Shown: piece by piece, positions 1 through 11,327 of the stretch
How the letters are laid out: each line of letters opens with the position of its first letter
How positions within the stretch are numbered: the first letter of the stretch is position 1
From: Siphonodentalium dalli
Taxonomy: Eukaryota > Mollusca > Scaphopoda > Gadilida > Siphonodentaliidae
DNA: 64,000 bases
Direction: 5' to 3'
Assembly: GCA_032622095.1 (NCBI GenBank)
Contig: CP136067.1
Location: forward strand, 76,348,705-76,412,704
Notes under the pieces: generated by a model
Told to the model about the DNA's origin: nothing
Database searches by the model: none
The model's input: the letters and a program-made list of their open reading frames with translations, nothing else
Program-made: the position numbers and the translations under genes

Positions 1-20
1 CATCAAAGTTATAATATCGT

Positions 21-862
21 AGTTGAACGTAGTGAAAAGGCGGTAAGTTGAACGTAGTGAAAAGGCGGTAAGTTGAACGTAGTGAAAAGGCGGTAAGTTG
101 AACGTAGTGAAAAGGCGGTAAGTTGAACGTAGTGAAAAGGCGGTAAGTTGAACGTAGTGAAAAGGCGGTAAGTTGAACGTAGTGAAAAGGCGGTAAGTTG
201 AACGTAGTGAAAAGGCGGTAAGTTGAACGTAGTGAAAAGGCGGTAAGTTGAACGTAGTGAAAAGGCGGTAAGTTGAACGTAGTGAAAAGGCGGTAAGTTG
301 AACGTAGTGAAAAGGCGGTAAGTTGAACGTAGTGAAAAGGCGGTAAGTTGAACGTAGTGAAAAGGCGGTAAGTTGAACGTAGTGAAAAGGCGGTAAGTTG
401 AACGTAGTGAAAAGGCGGTAAGTTGAACGTAGTGAAAAGGCGGTAAGTTGAACGTAGTGAAAAGGCGGTAAGTTGAACGTGGTGAAAAGGCGGTAAGTTG
501 AACGTGGTGAAAAGGCGGTAAGTTGAACGTGGTGAAAAGGCGGTAAGTTGAACGTGGTGAAAAGGCGGTAAGTTGAACGTGGTGAAAAGGCGGTAAGTTG
601 AACGTGGTGAAAAGGCGGTAAGTTGAACGTGGTGAAAAGGCGGTAAGTTGAACGTGGTGAAAAGGCGGTAAGTTGAACGTGGTGAAAAGGCGGTAAGTTG
701 AACGTGGTGAAAAGGCGGTAAGTTGAACGTGGTGAAAAGGCGGTAAGTTGAACGTGGTGAAAAGGCGGTAAGTTGAACGTGGTGAAAAGGCGGTAAGTTG
801 AACGTGGTGAAAAGGCGGTAAGTTGAACGTGGTGAAAAGGCGGTAAGTTGAACGTGGTGGTT
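21..862. repeat. 25-bp satellite array, about 33 copies
   Basis: A near-perfect tandem repeat with a 25-bp period; each unit reads agttgaacgt + agtgaaaagg + cggta. The first 18 units (to about 470) carry 'cgtagtg' and the rest carry 'cgtggtg', so two homogenised blocks sit side by side. Three units equal 75 bp, which keeps a minus-strand frame open for 319 codons. That peptide is a pure 25-residue repeat and not a credible gene. The array ends where the dispersed repeat at 867 begins. Confidence 0.97.
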
Positions 863-866
863 TTAA

Positions 867-1341
867 CCACTCGCCAAAAGGCTTGTGATTAAAACCACAA
901 TGCCACTTGTGGTGAAAATTTGGGTACACTCGGCGACTATGGGTGTATTCTATATAGCACATGTTCACACAATAAGAGATATGACAAAGAGACCCATCAT
1001 CAGCTGGTGGCTGAAGAGAATAATTTATTGGGATTTGAGAGTTATCAAGATGGGAGCCGAGCTAGTGAAGCATTAAATATCCTGTGCCAGTGCATTCTCT
1101 TATATATGCGAGTCTCCCATATATAAGAGAATGCACTGGTTTACAGGGTCAATGTAATTATTGTTAGGCTAATGCATTCTTATATATGCAAGGCTCACAA
1201 TGGAAGACTCGCATATATAAGAGAATGCATTGGAACATGGTTTTCGCAAAATTTCATGTAGATCCAGTTCAAACTCCATGCAGGGTTTACCTCCCTTGAT
1301 GACTCGGCAAGACCGCTGCTGCCGACATTTCACCCACATTT
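867..1341 (+). repeat. Dispersed repeat, inverted copy of 15241-15722
   Basis: About 475 bp matching the reverse complement of 15241-15722 closely, including short ORFs open in both copies. It contains two hairpins (1087-1139 and 1168-1232) built from the recurrent arm ccaRtgcattctcttata. The shared ORFs run through hairpin sequence and show no protein-like features, so no gene is called. Related sequence at 4596-4730 adds a TTAA-CCCTTTCATGA terminus missing here, which suggests this copy is an internally deleted MITE relative. Confidence 0.85.
1087..1139. repeat. Perfect hairpin of the TTAA-MITE family
   Basis: Arm ccagtgcattctcttata is followed by a short loop and its reverse complement ending in cactgg. 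The same hairpin recurs at 4728-4780 and 15447-15498. Confidence 0.9.
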
Positions 1342-1445
1342 GCCCTATATAGCACATGTTCACACAGATTTAGTATAAAATCCATTCTGAAAATGAACTG
1401 GTCATATTCATTGTGTATTAATTATCTATATCTATATTTGCGAAT

Positions 1446-1472
1446 GTCTGTCTGTCTGTCTGTCTGTCTGTG
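1446..1472. repeat. (GTCT)n microsatellite
   Basis: About six to seven tetranucleotide units, the counterpart of the longer (ACAG)n run at 34500-34543. It lies near one end of repeat A and varies in length between the two copies. Confidence 0.95.
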
Positions 1473-3189
1473 TTCTATAGAAATTCACAGGGGACCATCT
1501 AGATGATGCCAAAGGGGTCTACTAGAAGTAGGTTTTTACGAGAAAGATAATGGTCGGGGTTAGAATTTTCTAAATTGACGCCGTTGTTGTCAGGGGCAGA
1601 AAAGGGGGAGGGGCAGAAAAAAAATTTGTCGCCGATTGCCACCAAACTTATATATAATCATCCCCATAATATGAGGAATCTAATGGCGTGGTTTAAATAT
1701 GGAAAATGTCGCGCCGTTCGCTTTAGGGGTGCCCGGAAGGGGAGGGGCAGATTTTTTTTCTGTCGCCGATTGCAACGAAACTAGCATATAATCAGCCCCA
1801 TGATATGAAGAATCCAACGGTGTGGTTTAAATATGTCAAAAGTGGCGTCGTTTGAGTCGGGGATGAACGGAAGGGGAGAGGGGCACCAAAATTGATAAAA
1901 CTAATTTTAGCGCCGATTTCCACCAAATTGATATATATTCATCTTCATGATACAAGGAATCTAATTGTGCGATTTAACAACGCCAAATTGTTGTTTTTGG
2001 ATGAGAGATTGGGAGGGGGTGGGCACTTGATTATCAAATTCGCAATTTGATAATAAGTCGCCGATTGCCACCACACTTATACAAAATCATCCCCATGGTA
2101 TGAGGAGTCTAATGGTGTGGCTTTTTTTTTTAACGCCAATTTCCACCAAATTTATACACGTTGTTATCCATGATACGAGGAATCTAATCGTGATTTAAAG
2201 ACGCCATAGCGGTGCTGTTTAGGTGAGAGATGGAGAGGGGAGGGATTGGCACCAAATTTGATAAAAAAAATTGTTTAGTCGCCGATTATCACCAAACTTA
2301 TAAACAATCATCTCCATGATATCAGGAGTGTAATCGTGTGGTTTAAGGATGTCACAAGTGGGGCCATTCGAGTCAGTGGTGTATAGAGATGAGAGGGACA
2401 CAAAAAATTATATCTATATGTTTAGTGCCGATTTCCACCAGATTGATACAAATTCTTCTCCGTGATACGAGGAATCATATCGTGTGGTTTAGATGCACCA
2501 AATTGGTGCCCTATGGGTGAGAGATATGGGGACCTTAAATTTGATACGAATTTGTATACTCGCCAATTTTCACAAATTTCATATATATGCATCTCTAATA
2601 TTTTTTTTATTAGAGTCTTAGTGTGTGCAGCTTGAGTCCGAAGTAGGGACGGGAGGGTCACCAAAACTGATACAAACTATTTTTAGTACCAATTACCATC
2701 AAATTCAGACACGTTCTTCTCAAATGATACAAGAAGAAAAAATCGTGCTTTTTGTCTGTCTGTGTGCGTTCTATATATAACTTCACGCGGTACAATCGAG
2801 ATGGCACCAAGGCGTTCTAAGAGGGGTAACTTTTTACAAGGAAGATAATGGTGCGGGTTAAAATTTTCTAAAATGACGCTGTTGGTGGGAGGGGAAATTA
2901 AAAAAATATGGTCAAATAGTTTTGTGGCTGATTTCCGCCAAACGAATACATAATCACCTTCGCAATATGGCGTTGTTAGAGTCCGCGTTGTATCAACAAT
3001 TGATTTAATAAACAAAATTCCACCAAATTCATACACGTTTTTCTCTAATGATATACCATGAATTAAATCACATTTGGTGTCGTTTGCGTCACGGATGGCG
3101 AGCGGATATGCACTATGATTGATAAGATTGCGATTCACGGATATCCACATATAAGTTATATACAGTCACCAGGCCATCTCCATATCATG

Positions 3190-3587
3190 TTAACCCTTTA
3201 CCCAACAAACCGGCCAAAAACGCCCAAATAAAGCTTCAACAGCCTAAAATATCTTCGGTCTGTCTCAATAACACCATACAAATATGGATATCATTGGAAC
3301 CGGTTCATTGACCACATTGTGATGGTTACAGTTATGCCCTGTGCCAATGCATTCTCTTATATATGCGAGTCGATCATAGGTCGCCTCGCATATATAAGAG
3401 AATGCATTGGCCTAAAAAAATATTTTTTTAACACTTTTTACCATTTTTCTTACAATCTTTAACAATTTTATAATTTTTAATGTGTTAGGCCAATGCATTC
3501 TCTTATATATGCGAGGCGACCTATGGTCGACTCGCATATATAAGAGAATGCATTGGCACAGGGCCGTTCTGTTGGGTAAAGGGTTAA
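3190..3587. mobile_element. piggyBac-like MITE, double-hairpin type, with TTAA target duplication
   Basis: The element runs 3194-3583 (390 bp) between TTAA at 3190-3193 and 3584-3587. Terminal inverted repeats begin CCCTTTACCCAACA, a perfect 14-bp match, and continue imperfectly for about 22 bp. TTAA targets and termini starting CCC are typical of the piggyBac superfamily (established knowledge). Inside are two hairpins, 3344-3410 and 3490-3556, that are reverse complements of each other around an A/T-rich core, making a palindrome of palindromes. The empty site is visible at 32816-32819. It encodes no transposase and is therefore non-autonomous. Confidence 0.9.
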
Positions 3588-4595
3588 GTAGTTGGGCGTT
3601 CACATTTCACAATCCCGACATATGGTGACCCACATAAGTTACTTGAACAATTATATCTTCTTAACATTAATATTTATATGGGAATGGCAATCAAGGCATT
3701 CACACAATGAGCTAGCAAAAAGAGATAACTAGAAGAAGCATTAAACGTATATTTATCTTTCTATTGAAGAGATACATATATTCGTGCAAACTGAGAGACC
3801 TCGAACCGTCAGAGGATTGCATATATATAATAACAAAATTTAGTCTGTTCCATCCAATACAGTTTCCACAAAAAGTTACAATTTGTCAAGAGATAAAAAA
3901 AAAATGGAAGGCCTGTTCAAAAATAGTGGTCACATTGTGCAGTCAAATATAGTTTCTTCTGATATACAAGAAAATGCAGTTAGTAGCACAAGACTTTTCA
4001 GGATCCTACCAATACTGACATCTGACAAGGGTTTTAGAACAGACTCATCGATTGACATAAACAACTCAAAATCGCGCTCTGTGCACATGTAGCTGCTATA
4101 TGTGCGCAGCAACATTTCGTTTAAACTAAGAATATTTAGCCAATATATAGCACCATGAACAGAGGAGCACCTGGAAATTTCTTTGAAACATCTGTATCTT
4201 CATGGAGATATGATAGCCAGGTGTCCTCGAGATCTTAGTCCAACCCACTAGATTGATTGATACATCTCAATATGTAAAACCCAATTATCATCTTTTGTCG
4301 AACTAATGTGTTTATGATGTTCATGTATCATATTATAACGTCTAATGTATACGCAGTTGTAAATAAATAAATACATCATTATTGGTGGAACGGATTAATC
4401 GCGATAAACAGAATGACAATTGACAAGGTGAGCCACAACTTATATTCCATGACTGTAATAATCATGTTTTGTGATGCTATTTGAATATACAATTTATGAG
4501 AAAACGTATAACACTTTAAGCAAGAGCATTCTCTATTCCCAACAAATATCCACAGCATACCTTAACCTGGGCAACGCCGGGTAACCCTGCTAGTA

Positions 4596-4830
4596 AGAGA
4601 TATAACCAAGAGACGCATCGTCAGCTGGTGGCTAAAGAGAATAATTTATTGGGATTTGTGAGTTGTCAAGATATCATTAACCCTTTCATGATGGGAGTTG
4701 AGCTGGTGAAGCATTAAATATCCTGTGCCAGTGCATTCTCTTATATATGCGAGTCTCCCATATATAAGAGAATGCACTGGTTTAAAAGATCAAATTAATT
4801 ATTGTTAGGCCAATGCATTCTCTTATATAT
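4596..4830 (+). mobile_element. Truncated TTAA MITE with CCCTTTCATGA terminus
   Basis: Similar to 975-1140. TTAA at 4677-4680 is followed by CCCTTTCATGATGGGAG, a second terminal type of the same hairpin family. A complete hairpin sits at 4728-4780. The next hairpin starts at 4809 but stops after its left arm, at about 4830, where half of another element begins. Confidence 0.75.
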
Positions 4831-5113
4831 TACAAATTGCAGTTGTCAGAAGGATAACTCTAAAATCAAGTGGTTATTGTTAATAGTAACCACTTGATTT
4901 TCGAGTTATCAATCTTACAACCGCAATTTGTCCATTTGAGCACGTGGTTCTGGACAAGTTCTGGTCCACAAACAATAGAAACAGCAAACATCGATATCTA
5001 ATCACTCTGAGCTTTGATGGGTGGGTTCCTCGACTCGAATCATATTTTTTACCCCCGAAGCCAAAGATATAGTAATTTAGGAGTGTCTGATCAGATTGAG
5101 CACCTTTAAATTT
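4831..5113 (+). mobile_element. Right half of an AGGTACTC-type TTAA palindromic MITE
   Basis: It contains the central hairpin (aactctaaaatcaagtgg and its complement) and the right arm ending GAGCACCT-TTAA, as in the complete copies at 11332-11782 and 62271-62739. The left arm is missing. The break coincides with the broken hairpin of the preceding MITE. Confidence 0.8.
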
Positions 5114-5490
5114 TGTGCTATGCAAACATAGTATATTTTGAAGTACTCTGGTACTCTCAGTCGCCTAATAATAGTGTCAACACGATTAATTTTTAACATT
5201 TTTATTAACTATTTGTTCAGGAGTGCGTGATTTAGTTTTTAACCTGCCGCATTTCTTTGACCTTCGGGTTTTCCCCAGATATGAATTTAATTGAAATTAT
5301 TATGTTGCTAAAAATAGTAACATCGCGAACCAGTCTAACTGCTCAATAAAATAGTCTGACACAGATTAGCACATGTTCTGGTATTGAAAATTACCACTCA
5401 CATAGGAAAGTATGCGATCATGTGGTATATATAGATAGATATGTAATAAAGTACAGTACAGTGTTTCTAAGTGCAACTTTTTTTATACCC

Positions 5491-5521
<31 letters not shown>

Positions 5522-5928
5522 ACAACAACGAAGTGCACCTGCGATTATGATGTCTGTCGGACTTTTTTTGTGGAGTTATTTTCGACTTAGAACATTTTTG
5601 CAAATTGCATAATTTTGTCCGAGCTTTTATTCCTACATTTTTCGGTCAATAGGTTTAAGATTACGGTTAGGTTTGTGCACCTGCAATGGGAACTGTTATT
5701 TTATTATTTTAACTAAGTGTTTACTGACATGTGAAACATCTTAGTATTTTAAAAACATGGGGGGGTATCCTTAGTACCATTGGGACAGTCACGCCTAGTT
5801 TAATTTGTTGGTTTACGGATAATTATTTTCAAAGATATATTATGGACTTGTTTGGGTGTGTAAAACAGGTAAGTTAGTACACAGGCACTATTATGCCAAC
5901 TGGAGGAATGTAGCATGCTTTATTTAAC
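5114..5928. other. No gene seen; contains a 30-base poly-C run
   Basis: A/T-rich sequence. 5151-5185 resembles one terminus of the MITE at 25802-25956 (actctcag then cctaataat). An uninterrupted run of 30 C lies at 5492-5521. I see no splice-bounded or conserved coding sequence. Confidence 0.6.
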
Positions 5929-6268
5929 AGGGATGGTGTAATCGTATTCTGTACTTGTATTGTATTTACATTGTTTCCTGGAGAAGGGGACAGAACTCAC
6001 TCAACACCAGGTTCCATTTTGGGCATATTTATTGCCAACAAACATAACTGGTTCAACAATAAAATGGTGCACAGACATGATTGCACAAATACATGTACAC
6101 ATATACAAACATGCTAGTAAATATGTAAATAACTATCAATATATGTAATATATCCGGGCAAAGTGGATGTATACCGCCACAATGCTAGCCCAATGAATAT
6201 GTCCGATCTTATTCATTGCGATAGCATACAGCCACAAAGCCCCAGGGATGGTGTAATCGTATTCTGTA
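5929..6268. repeat. About 285 bp between two direct repeats
   Basis: The phrase cagggatggtgtaatcgtat, continued by about eight further bases, occurs at 5929-5957 and again at 6242-6270. The sequence between them resembles nothing else in the window. This could be an insertion with a long target duplication or a simple duplication. Confidence 0.5.
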
Positions 6269-6269
6269 C

Positions 6270-8060
6270 TTTTTGAAGTATTTGTAATCGAAGAATTCTA
6301 GGAGCCAAAGTTTTGTATTTGTAATCAAATATTCTAATTACTTTAGATTACATCTTCCCAAAGTATTCTAGATCTTACAATTGTATCTATTTGATAGAGG
6401 GCCAATGGCTAAAATGGGCATAGATTTCACTGCTGATGGCAAAGAAAAACATGCACAAATGGCACTATCAGAAGTTAACATATTTATGAGCAGCCATAGC
6501 TCATGTGAAAACAATGGATTTTAGTATGACATGTCATATTCAAAAAACATTGTGGAAAACATCATCTGAACTGCACTCAATTGTTAATCTGTACATTTTG
6601 GCGGTGTTACGACACTGTCAAAATGGCTGAGTGTGGGATGTTGCCGCCGGTGGCCAAAAACATACTGGTAGTCTTTACATAGTGTGGGGGGAAAACAAAC
6701 ATTAAAACATCATTGGGTTTGCCTTATGGTCATATTATACTGGAATGCACGGATAGCAATTCACACCTAATTGTGTTTGTTAGGGATGACCTTAATATTG
6801 TTTGAATGTTTATCCATTCATTCATCGATATGTCGCGACCAGGCAGCTGATTGGACACATACCGCATGACGGTAAAATTGTGTACGCGATCATTTCTGTT
6901 TCAACCGCCAAGGACATCGGGATAATCACAACCCACCCTCCCACCCCATAGTTAGATAGAGTAATATGTTTGTATTAGAATACACTATTCTTCAGTATAT
7001 AAACAATTATTGATACATTTAATTGCATTGTAGTTTTTAGGAATACGGGGAATTGTAATTGGATATACAGGGCTGTAATACTTACAAGTTTCATGTATAC
7101 AGTAATAGTGATCCTGCAATAGGCGGCTTGTGAGTATGATATATCTTGTTATATATTGTTATCAATATTGTATGCTTTTCAGGTTAATTCTTTATGTGGT
7201 GCAAGATGTGTATACGTAGTTACATAATAGGCCAAAATTAAATCCTTGAAAACATATTGAGTTGTAAGTTAACTCCCTTCGCTCATTTTTAATACTCTAT
7301 TCAGGATGGAACTATCAATGACAAACTAACGAATTGATTTCACCATCGAGAGTCATTGCATTTAATTTATATATTCGAAAGATGGTGTGGGTTGTCAATT
7401 TGGATATAATATTTGGAAAAATAAATACTTTGAGAAAGATTATTCTCCATTAATATTTGATCCGGAGTGGTTCACATCACTTTCAAAGTAAGGAGACAAA
7501 AAATTCTTAAATTGAATGTACGATTCATTTTAAACGTAATGGTGAAATGATCTGTAATAGACGTGAAAGGCCTCCTATGAACATTAATGCTCAGTCAACA
7601 TATATTGGGGAGTTTGTTAATATATTAGCCAAGTATGCTGGTACTGAAATTGTCAGAAAGGCTCACTCTGGTTAGTGAATAAGGAATATCTGGTAGATTA
7701 ATCCCAATTACAGTCTTAAATACACGATTACGAAAAATAATCGCATTTATTTTCGAGCAATATGTTTCTTTTGCAGTCAAATAAACTATTACTTTTGGGT
7801 ATAACGGTATTGGAACACGAGGTGTAGATTTCCAATTTGTGCATGCGCACAAAAATCTTTGAAGACGCCATTTCAATCTTTCCCAGATTAGTGAAAATCT
7901 GGCATCATAACACTTTAGTAATAAAAAATGTATAATATTTTATTTACACCCAACCCACCCACCCTCTAAGTCTATCTCCTTTGTCTATCACTGCTCACCC
8001 CACGAGGCCCGGGGAGAATTTTGAAACTTGTTTTCCATTACATATGATTGTTATGTCATT
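6270..8060. other. No gene or clear repeat seen
   Basis: A/T-rich single-copy-looking sequence. The longest frame, 83 codons at 7625-7876 on the minus strand, has no recognisable domain, no convincing start context and no neighbouring exon. Confidence 0.5.
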
Positions 8061-8563
8061 ATATAAGGATTAACTGTCATGTGGACTGTTTTTATGGAGA
8101 TGTAACGGTGAGGTAAGTGAACATAACTTGTGTAAAACCCGAACAAGTTATGTCCACTTACCTCACCGTTACATCTCCATAAAAATAGTCCACATGACAG
8201 TTAATCCTTATATTTATATACATTTAGCGAAAAAGCCACTTTTGTAAATATATTTAAATCGAAAAGTGTATCGTGACAAGATCAGCCCAAAATACCCAAT
8301 AGCACCCTTGGCAAAAGTTAATAGGAACAATTTCTCTTCATGTTGAAACCCGATGATGTATTAAGTCAATCCTGCGCGAGTCAAAATGCGCCCAAAGCAT
8401 TAATTACGCATTCGTCTTTCCAAACCTAATGACGTATCGATGGTGTTATTAGCTTGGTGTTATTAGGCTTTGCGCATTCACCGAGAAATAACTGCAACTA
8501 GCCACGTGGGCGCCGACCAATCAGAATGGTGGATTTAGTGATGACAACACTTAGTGTGTAAAT
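8061..8563 (+). repeat. Palindrome-headed 0.5-kb tandem unit, copy 1
   Basis: It opens with a near-perfect palindrome of about 150 bp (8061-8212), whose arm starts atataaggattaactgtcat and whose centre is near 8140. About 350 bp of non-palindromic sequence follows. That part contains tgacgta, cacgtg and ccaat motifs within 120 bp; these could be regulatory or chance. The whole unit is repeated directly at 8564. Confidence 0.9.
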
Positions 8564-9079
8564 ATATAAGGATTAACTGTCATGTGGACTGGTTTTATGG
8601 AGATGTAACGGTGAGGTAAGTGGACATAACTTGTGTAAAACCCGAAGGGTTTTACATACAAGTTATGTCCACTTACCTCACCGTTACATCTCCATAAAAA
8701 TAGTCCACATGACAGTTAATCCTTATATTTATATACATTTAGCGAGAAAGCCACTTTTGTAAATATATTTAAATCGAAAAGTGTATCGTGACAAGATCAG
8801 CCCAAAATACCCAATAGCACCCTTGCCAAAAGTTAATAGGAACAATTTCTCTTCATATTGAAACCCGATGATGTATTAAGTCAATCCTGCGCGAGTCCAA
8901 ATGCGCCCAAAACATTACGCGTTCGTCTTTCCAAACCTAATGACGTATCGATGGTGTTATTAACTTGGTGTTATGATGCGTTGCGCATTCACCGAGAAAT
9001 AACTGCAACTAGCCACGTGGGCGCCGACCAATCAGAATGCTGGATTTAGTGATGACAACACTTAGTGTGTAAATATATA
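8564..9079 (+). repeat. Palindrome-headed 0.5-kb tandem unit, copy 2
   Basis: A direct repeat of 8061-8563 with small differences. The palindrome here (8564-8729) keeps about 13 bp at its centre that copy 1 lacks. A 63-codon frame at 8858-9049 is not open through copy 1 and is not called. Confidence 0.9.
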
Positions 9080-9405
9080 TTGATAATTTTATGTTATGTC
9101 AATATATATTGATAATTTTATATATTGATAATTTTATTTTTGCTTAAGTGGATGATGGCGATTTTTGCCCACTACCTTCATGACTATATATTTTGGTTAT
9201 GTCAACTTTGATATATATATAAATGTTTTGTTGTTTATTATCAATAAACAATTCTAATGAATCTGACCAACTTGTTTAGTCATTGAACGTAGCAAACCTC
9301 TAGAGCAGCCCCTATTACTATCCCGGGTTATGCGGCATTGGGTTTTTTGTTGCTATATAGCACATTAGACTAATCCCAATTAGTCAGAAATAGTTTTATA
9401 TAATA
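9080..9405. other. No gene; A/T-rich short repeats
   Basis: The phrase atatattgataattttat occurs three times at 9075-9138. The remainder has no recognisable feature. Confidence 0.6.
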
Positions 9406-9406
9406 T

Positions 9407-9722
9407 CTTGCACAGCAAGCTAGCATCACCAAATTTCACCTTCTTGGGACCTCATTCTGCATGGCCTCATATTCTATGGGAGACATAGTCTCAGATTGAG
9501 GCGACTATTGTGATGTACACCCATTGGGAGTATGTAATCTGTGTGAAGAAGTTTTTATATGAAATTTTATAATAAAGAATAATTTCCAGAGAAGATGAGG
9601 CCTAAGCAAAATGATGTCCCCGGAGGGTTAATTTAGTGATGCTAGCATGCTATGCGGAATAGCTTCACTAAATTCACCCTCCAGGGACTTCATTCTGCAA
9701 ATGACAGGCACCTTTTTCTCAG
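9407..9722. mobile_element. Palindromic repeat of the GCAGAATGAGG family, copy 1
   Basis: It contains arms resembling gcagaatgaggtccccaga and gtgaatttagtgatgctagc in both orientations, with a hairpin at 9604-9700. Relatives lie at 13003-13245, 27563-27955 and 28360-28465. No ORF or target duplication was found, so the superfamily is unknown. Confidence 0.7.
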
Positions 9723-10390
9723 GCCTGTGTCCGGTAGTACAGAAGATATCGGTTGATATATAATTATGTTCCCAGTTATTGCTATAACGTATTGTACAGA
9801 TAAACACAGCACATCGAGATATATATAGAATAGATACAATCATATTATCAAGATCATATTCTAAATTGGATGTGACATGTACTACCATCTTATATGTTGG
9901 AAGGATCAGACCACGATCGTTCCACCACACCGATGGCATGATACACGTCACATGGTAGGTGTATCATATACATCATACCTTATTAGGATGCATGATATGA
10001 TACACCATACGTTGTAATAACTACTGGCGTCGAGAGATACGAAGAACCACTCTCTCTCCATCAGCCGATCCGACTAGACCTCTTTTACCGATGCTCCTGC
10101 TGTGTTTATCACTATGACTTATACACATATAAAGTTATCAAAAGCTACGGACAGTTATTGTTATCAATGTTCCCGACACAGCCAATTCAACATCTAAACA
10201 CTAGACACCGGGACACTGTCTGTAAACCATAAAATGGCCTGAGTGTGACTTTAGATATTTATATTTGGTGTGTAGTTTTATTTCTGAATTTTATATTGAT
10301 CTACAATGTATGCTGTGCTACCTATTTCTGACCAACCAATGAAGAGACTTGATTTGTAAGAATTCCAACTATCAACAGAGGTCTGCCCAT
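9723..10390. other. No gene seen
   Basis: Short inverted repeats occur around gtatcatatacatcat (9940-10015). There is no coding signal or family I recognise. Confidence 0.5.
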
Positions 10391-10780
10391 TTAACCCTTT
10401 ACCCAACAAACCGGCCAAAACCGGCCAAATAAAGCTTCAACAGCCTAAAATATCTTTGGTCTGTCTCAATAGAACCATACAAATATGGATATCATTGGAA
10501 CCGGCTCCTTGACCACATTGTGATAGTTACAGTTATGCCCTGTGCCAATGCATTCTCTTATATATGCGAGTCGACCATAGGTCGCCTCGCATATATAAGA
10601 GAATGCATTGGCTTAAAAAAAATCTTTTTTTACCAATTTTTCTTACATTCTTTAACAATTTTATAATTTTTAATGTGTTAAGCCAATGCATTCTCTTATA
10701 TATGCGAGGCGACCTATGGTCGACTCGCATATATAAGAGAATGCATTGGCACAGGGCCCTTCTGTTGGGTAAAGGGTTAA
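10391..10780. mobile_element. piggyBac-like double-hairpin MITE, copy 2
   Basis: TTAA at 10391-10394 and 10777-10780 encloses a 382-bp element with the same CCCTTTACCCAACA termini as 3194-3583. Hairpins lie at 10545-10611 and 10683-10749, again as mutual reverse complements. Its close similarity to the first copy suggests recent spread of the subfamily. Confidence 0.9.
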
Positions 10781-11327
10781 AATAATAAACTATGAAAGAT
10801 ATTTTATGGAAGTGAAGGACAAGAGCATCGCTACGGAGTGGAATAATAGGCCAGTGGTAATTCCAACGAATGCCCATAACTCAGGTGGAAATTGGCGGGC
10901 AAAACCCAACTTCAAACTTGACCTGTATTTTGGCTATTAAACTCTCATAACAGATTTCATTCTGTTCAAACTTATTAGTTATCATCCGGAAAACGAAAAT
11001 TTAATGCAAAATCCAACAAAAAGGGCCATAACTTAACTCTGATAAAAATTGGTGTGCAGATCATGAATTCGAACACACCTGTATTTTGTGCTAGTAAACC
11101 CACATACCAAATTTCATTCCATTCAGTTGAGACTATCTACTGTTATCATCTGGAATCCAATTGCAAAAGCGAACAGATGAACAGACGACTACCGGTAGAT
11201 GGATGGACAAACCAATAAATCAGCATCCCATTTTTTAACAAGAGCATGCCGTCGGGGCGTGGCATAATACGCCTGTTTCTGGAGTAGAGTGGGGCAAGGA
11301 TTAATTCATTTGTTTGAAACCTTTGAC
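10781..11327. repeat. Degenerate mollusc-type repeat units
   Basis: Two units with the phrases 'gggccataactc', 'attcgaacacacctgtattttg' broken by indels, and 'cataccaaatttcattcc' lie between about 10870 and 11240, followed by short gatgaacagacg-type runs. They belong to the same broad family as 34875-37440. No gene. Confidence 0.65.

Larger units (their letters stand above)
1423..4595 (-). mobile_element. Dispersed repeat A, copy 1 (carries an inserted MITE)
   Basis: The reverse complement of 31830-34566, aligned end to end apart from a 390-bp MITE at 3194-3583. In element orientation one end reads tactagcagggttacccgg and the other carries a (CAGA)n microsatellite followed by attcgcaaatatagatata. 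The middle holds degenerate units of about 140-150 bp built around 'ttggtggcaatcggcgac' and 'attcctcatatcatgggga'. A roughly 155-codon frame at 2683-3150 is also open in copy 2, but it lies in repetitive sequence and I recognise no domain. The terminal motifs resemble a widespread invertebrate non-coding repeat class; I cannot assign a superfamily. Confidence 0.8.

Noticed and set aside
9-968. 319-codon minus-strand frame
   Set aside because: It is translation of the 25-bp satellite; three units make 75 bp, so the frame stays open by arithmetic.
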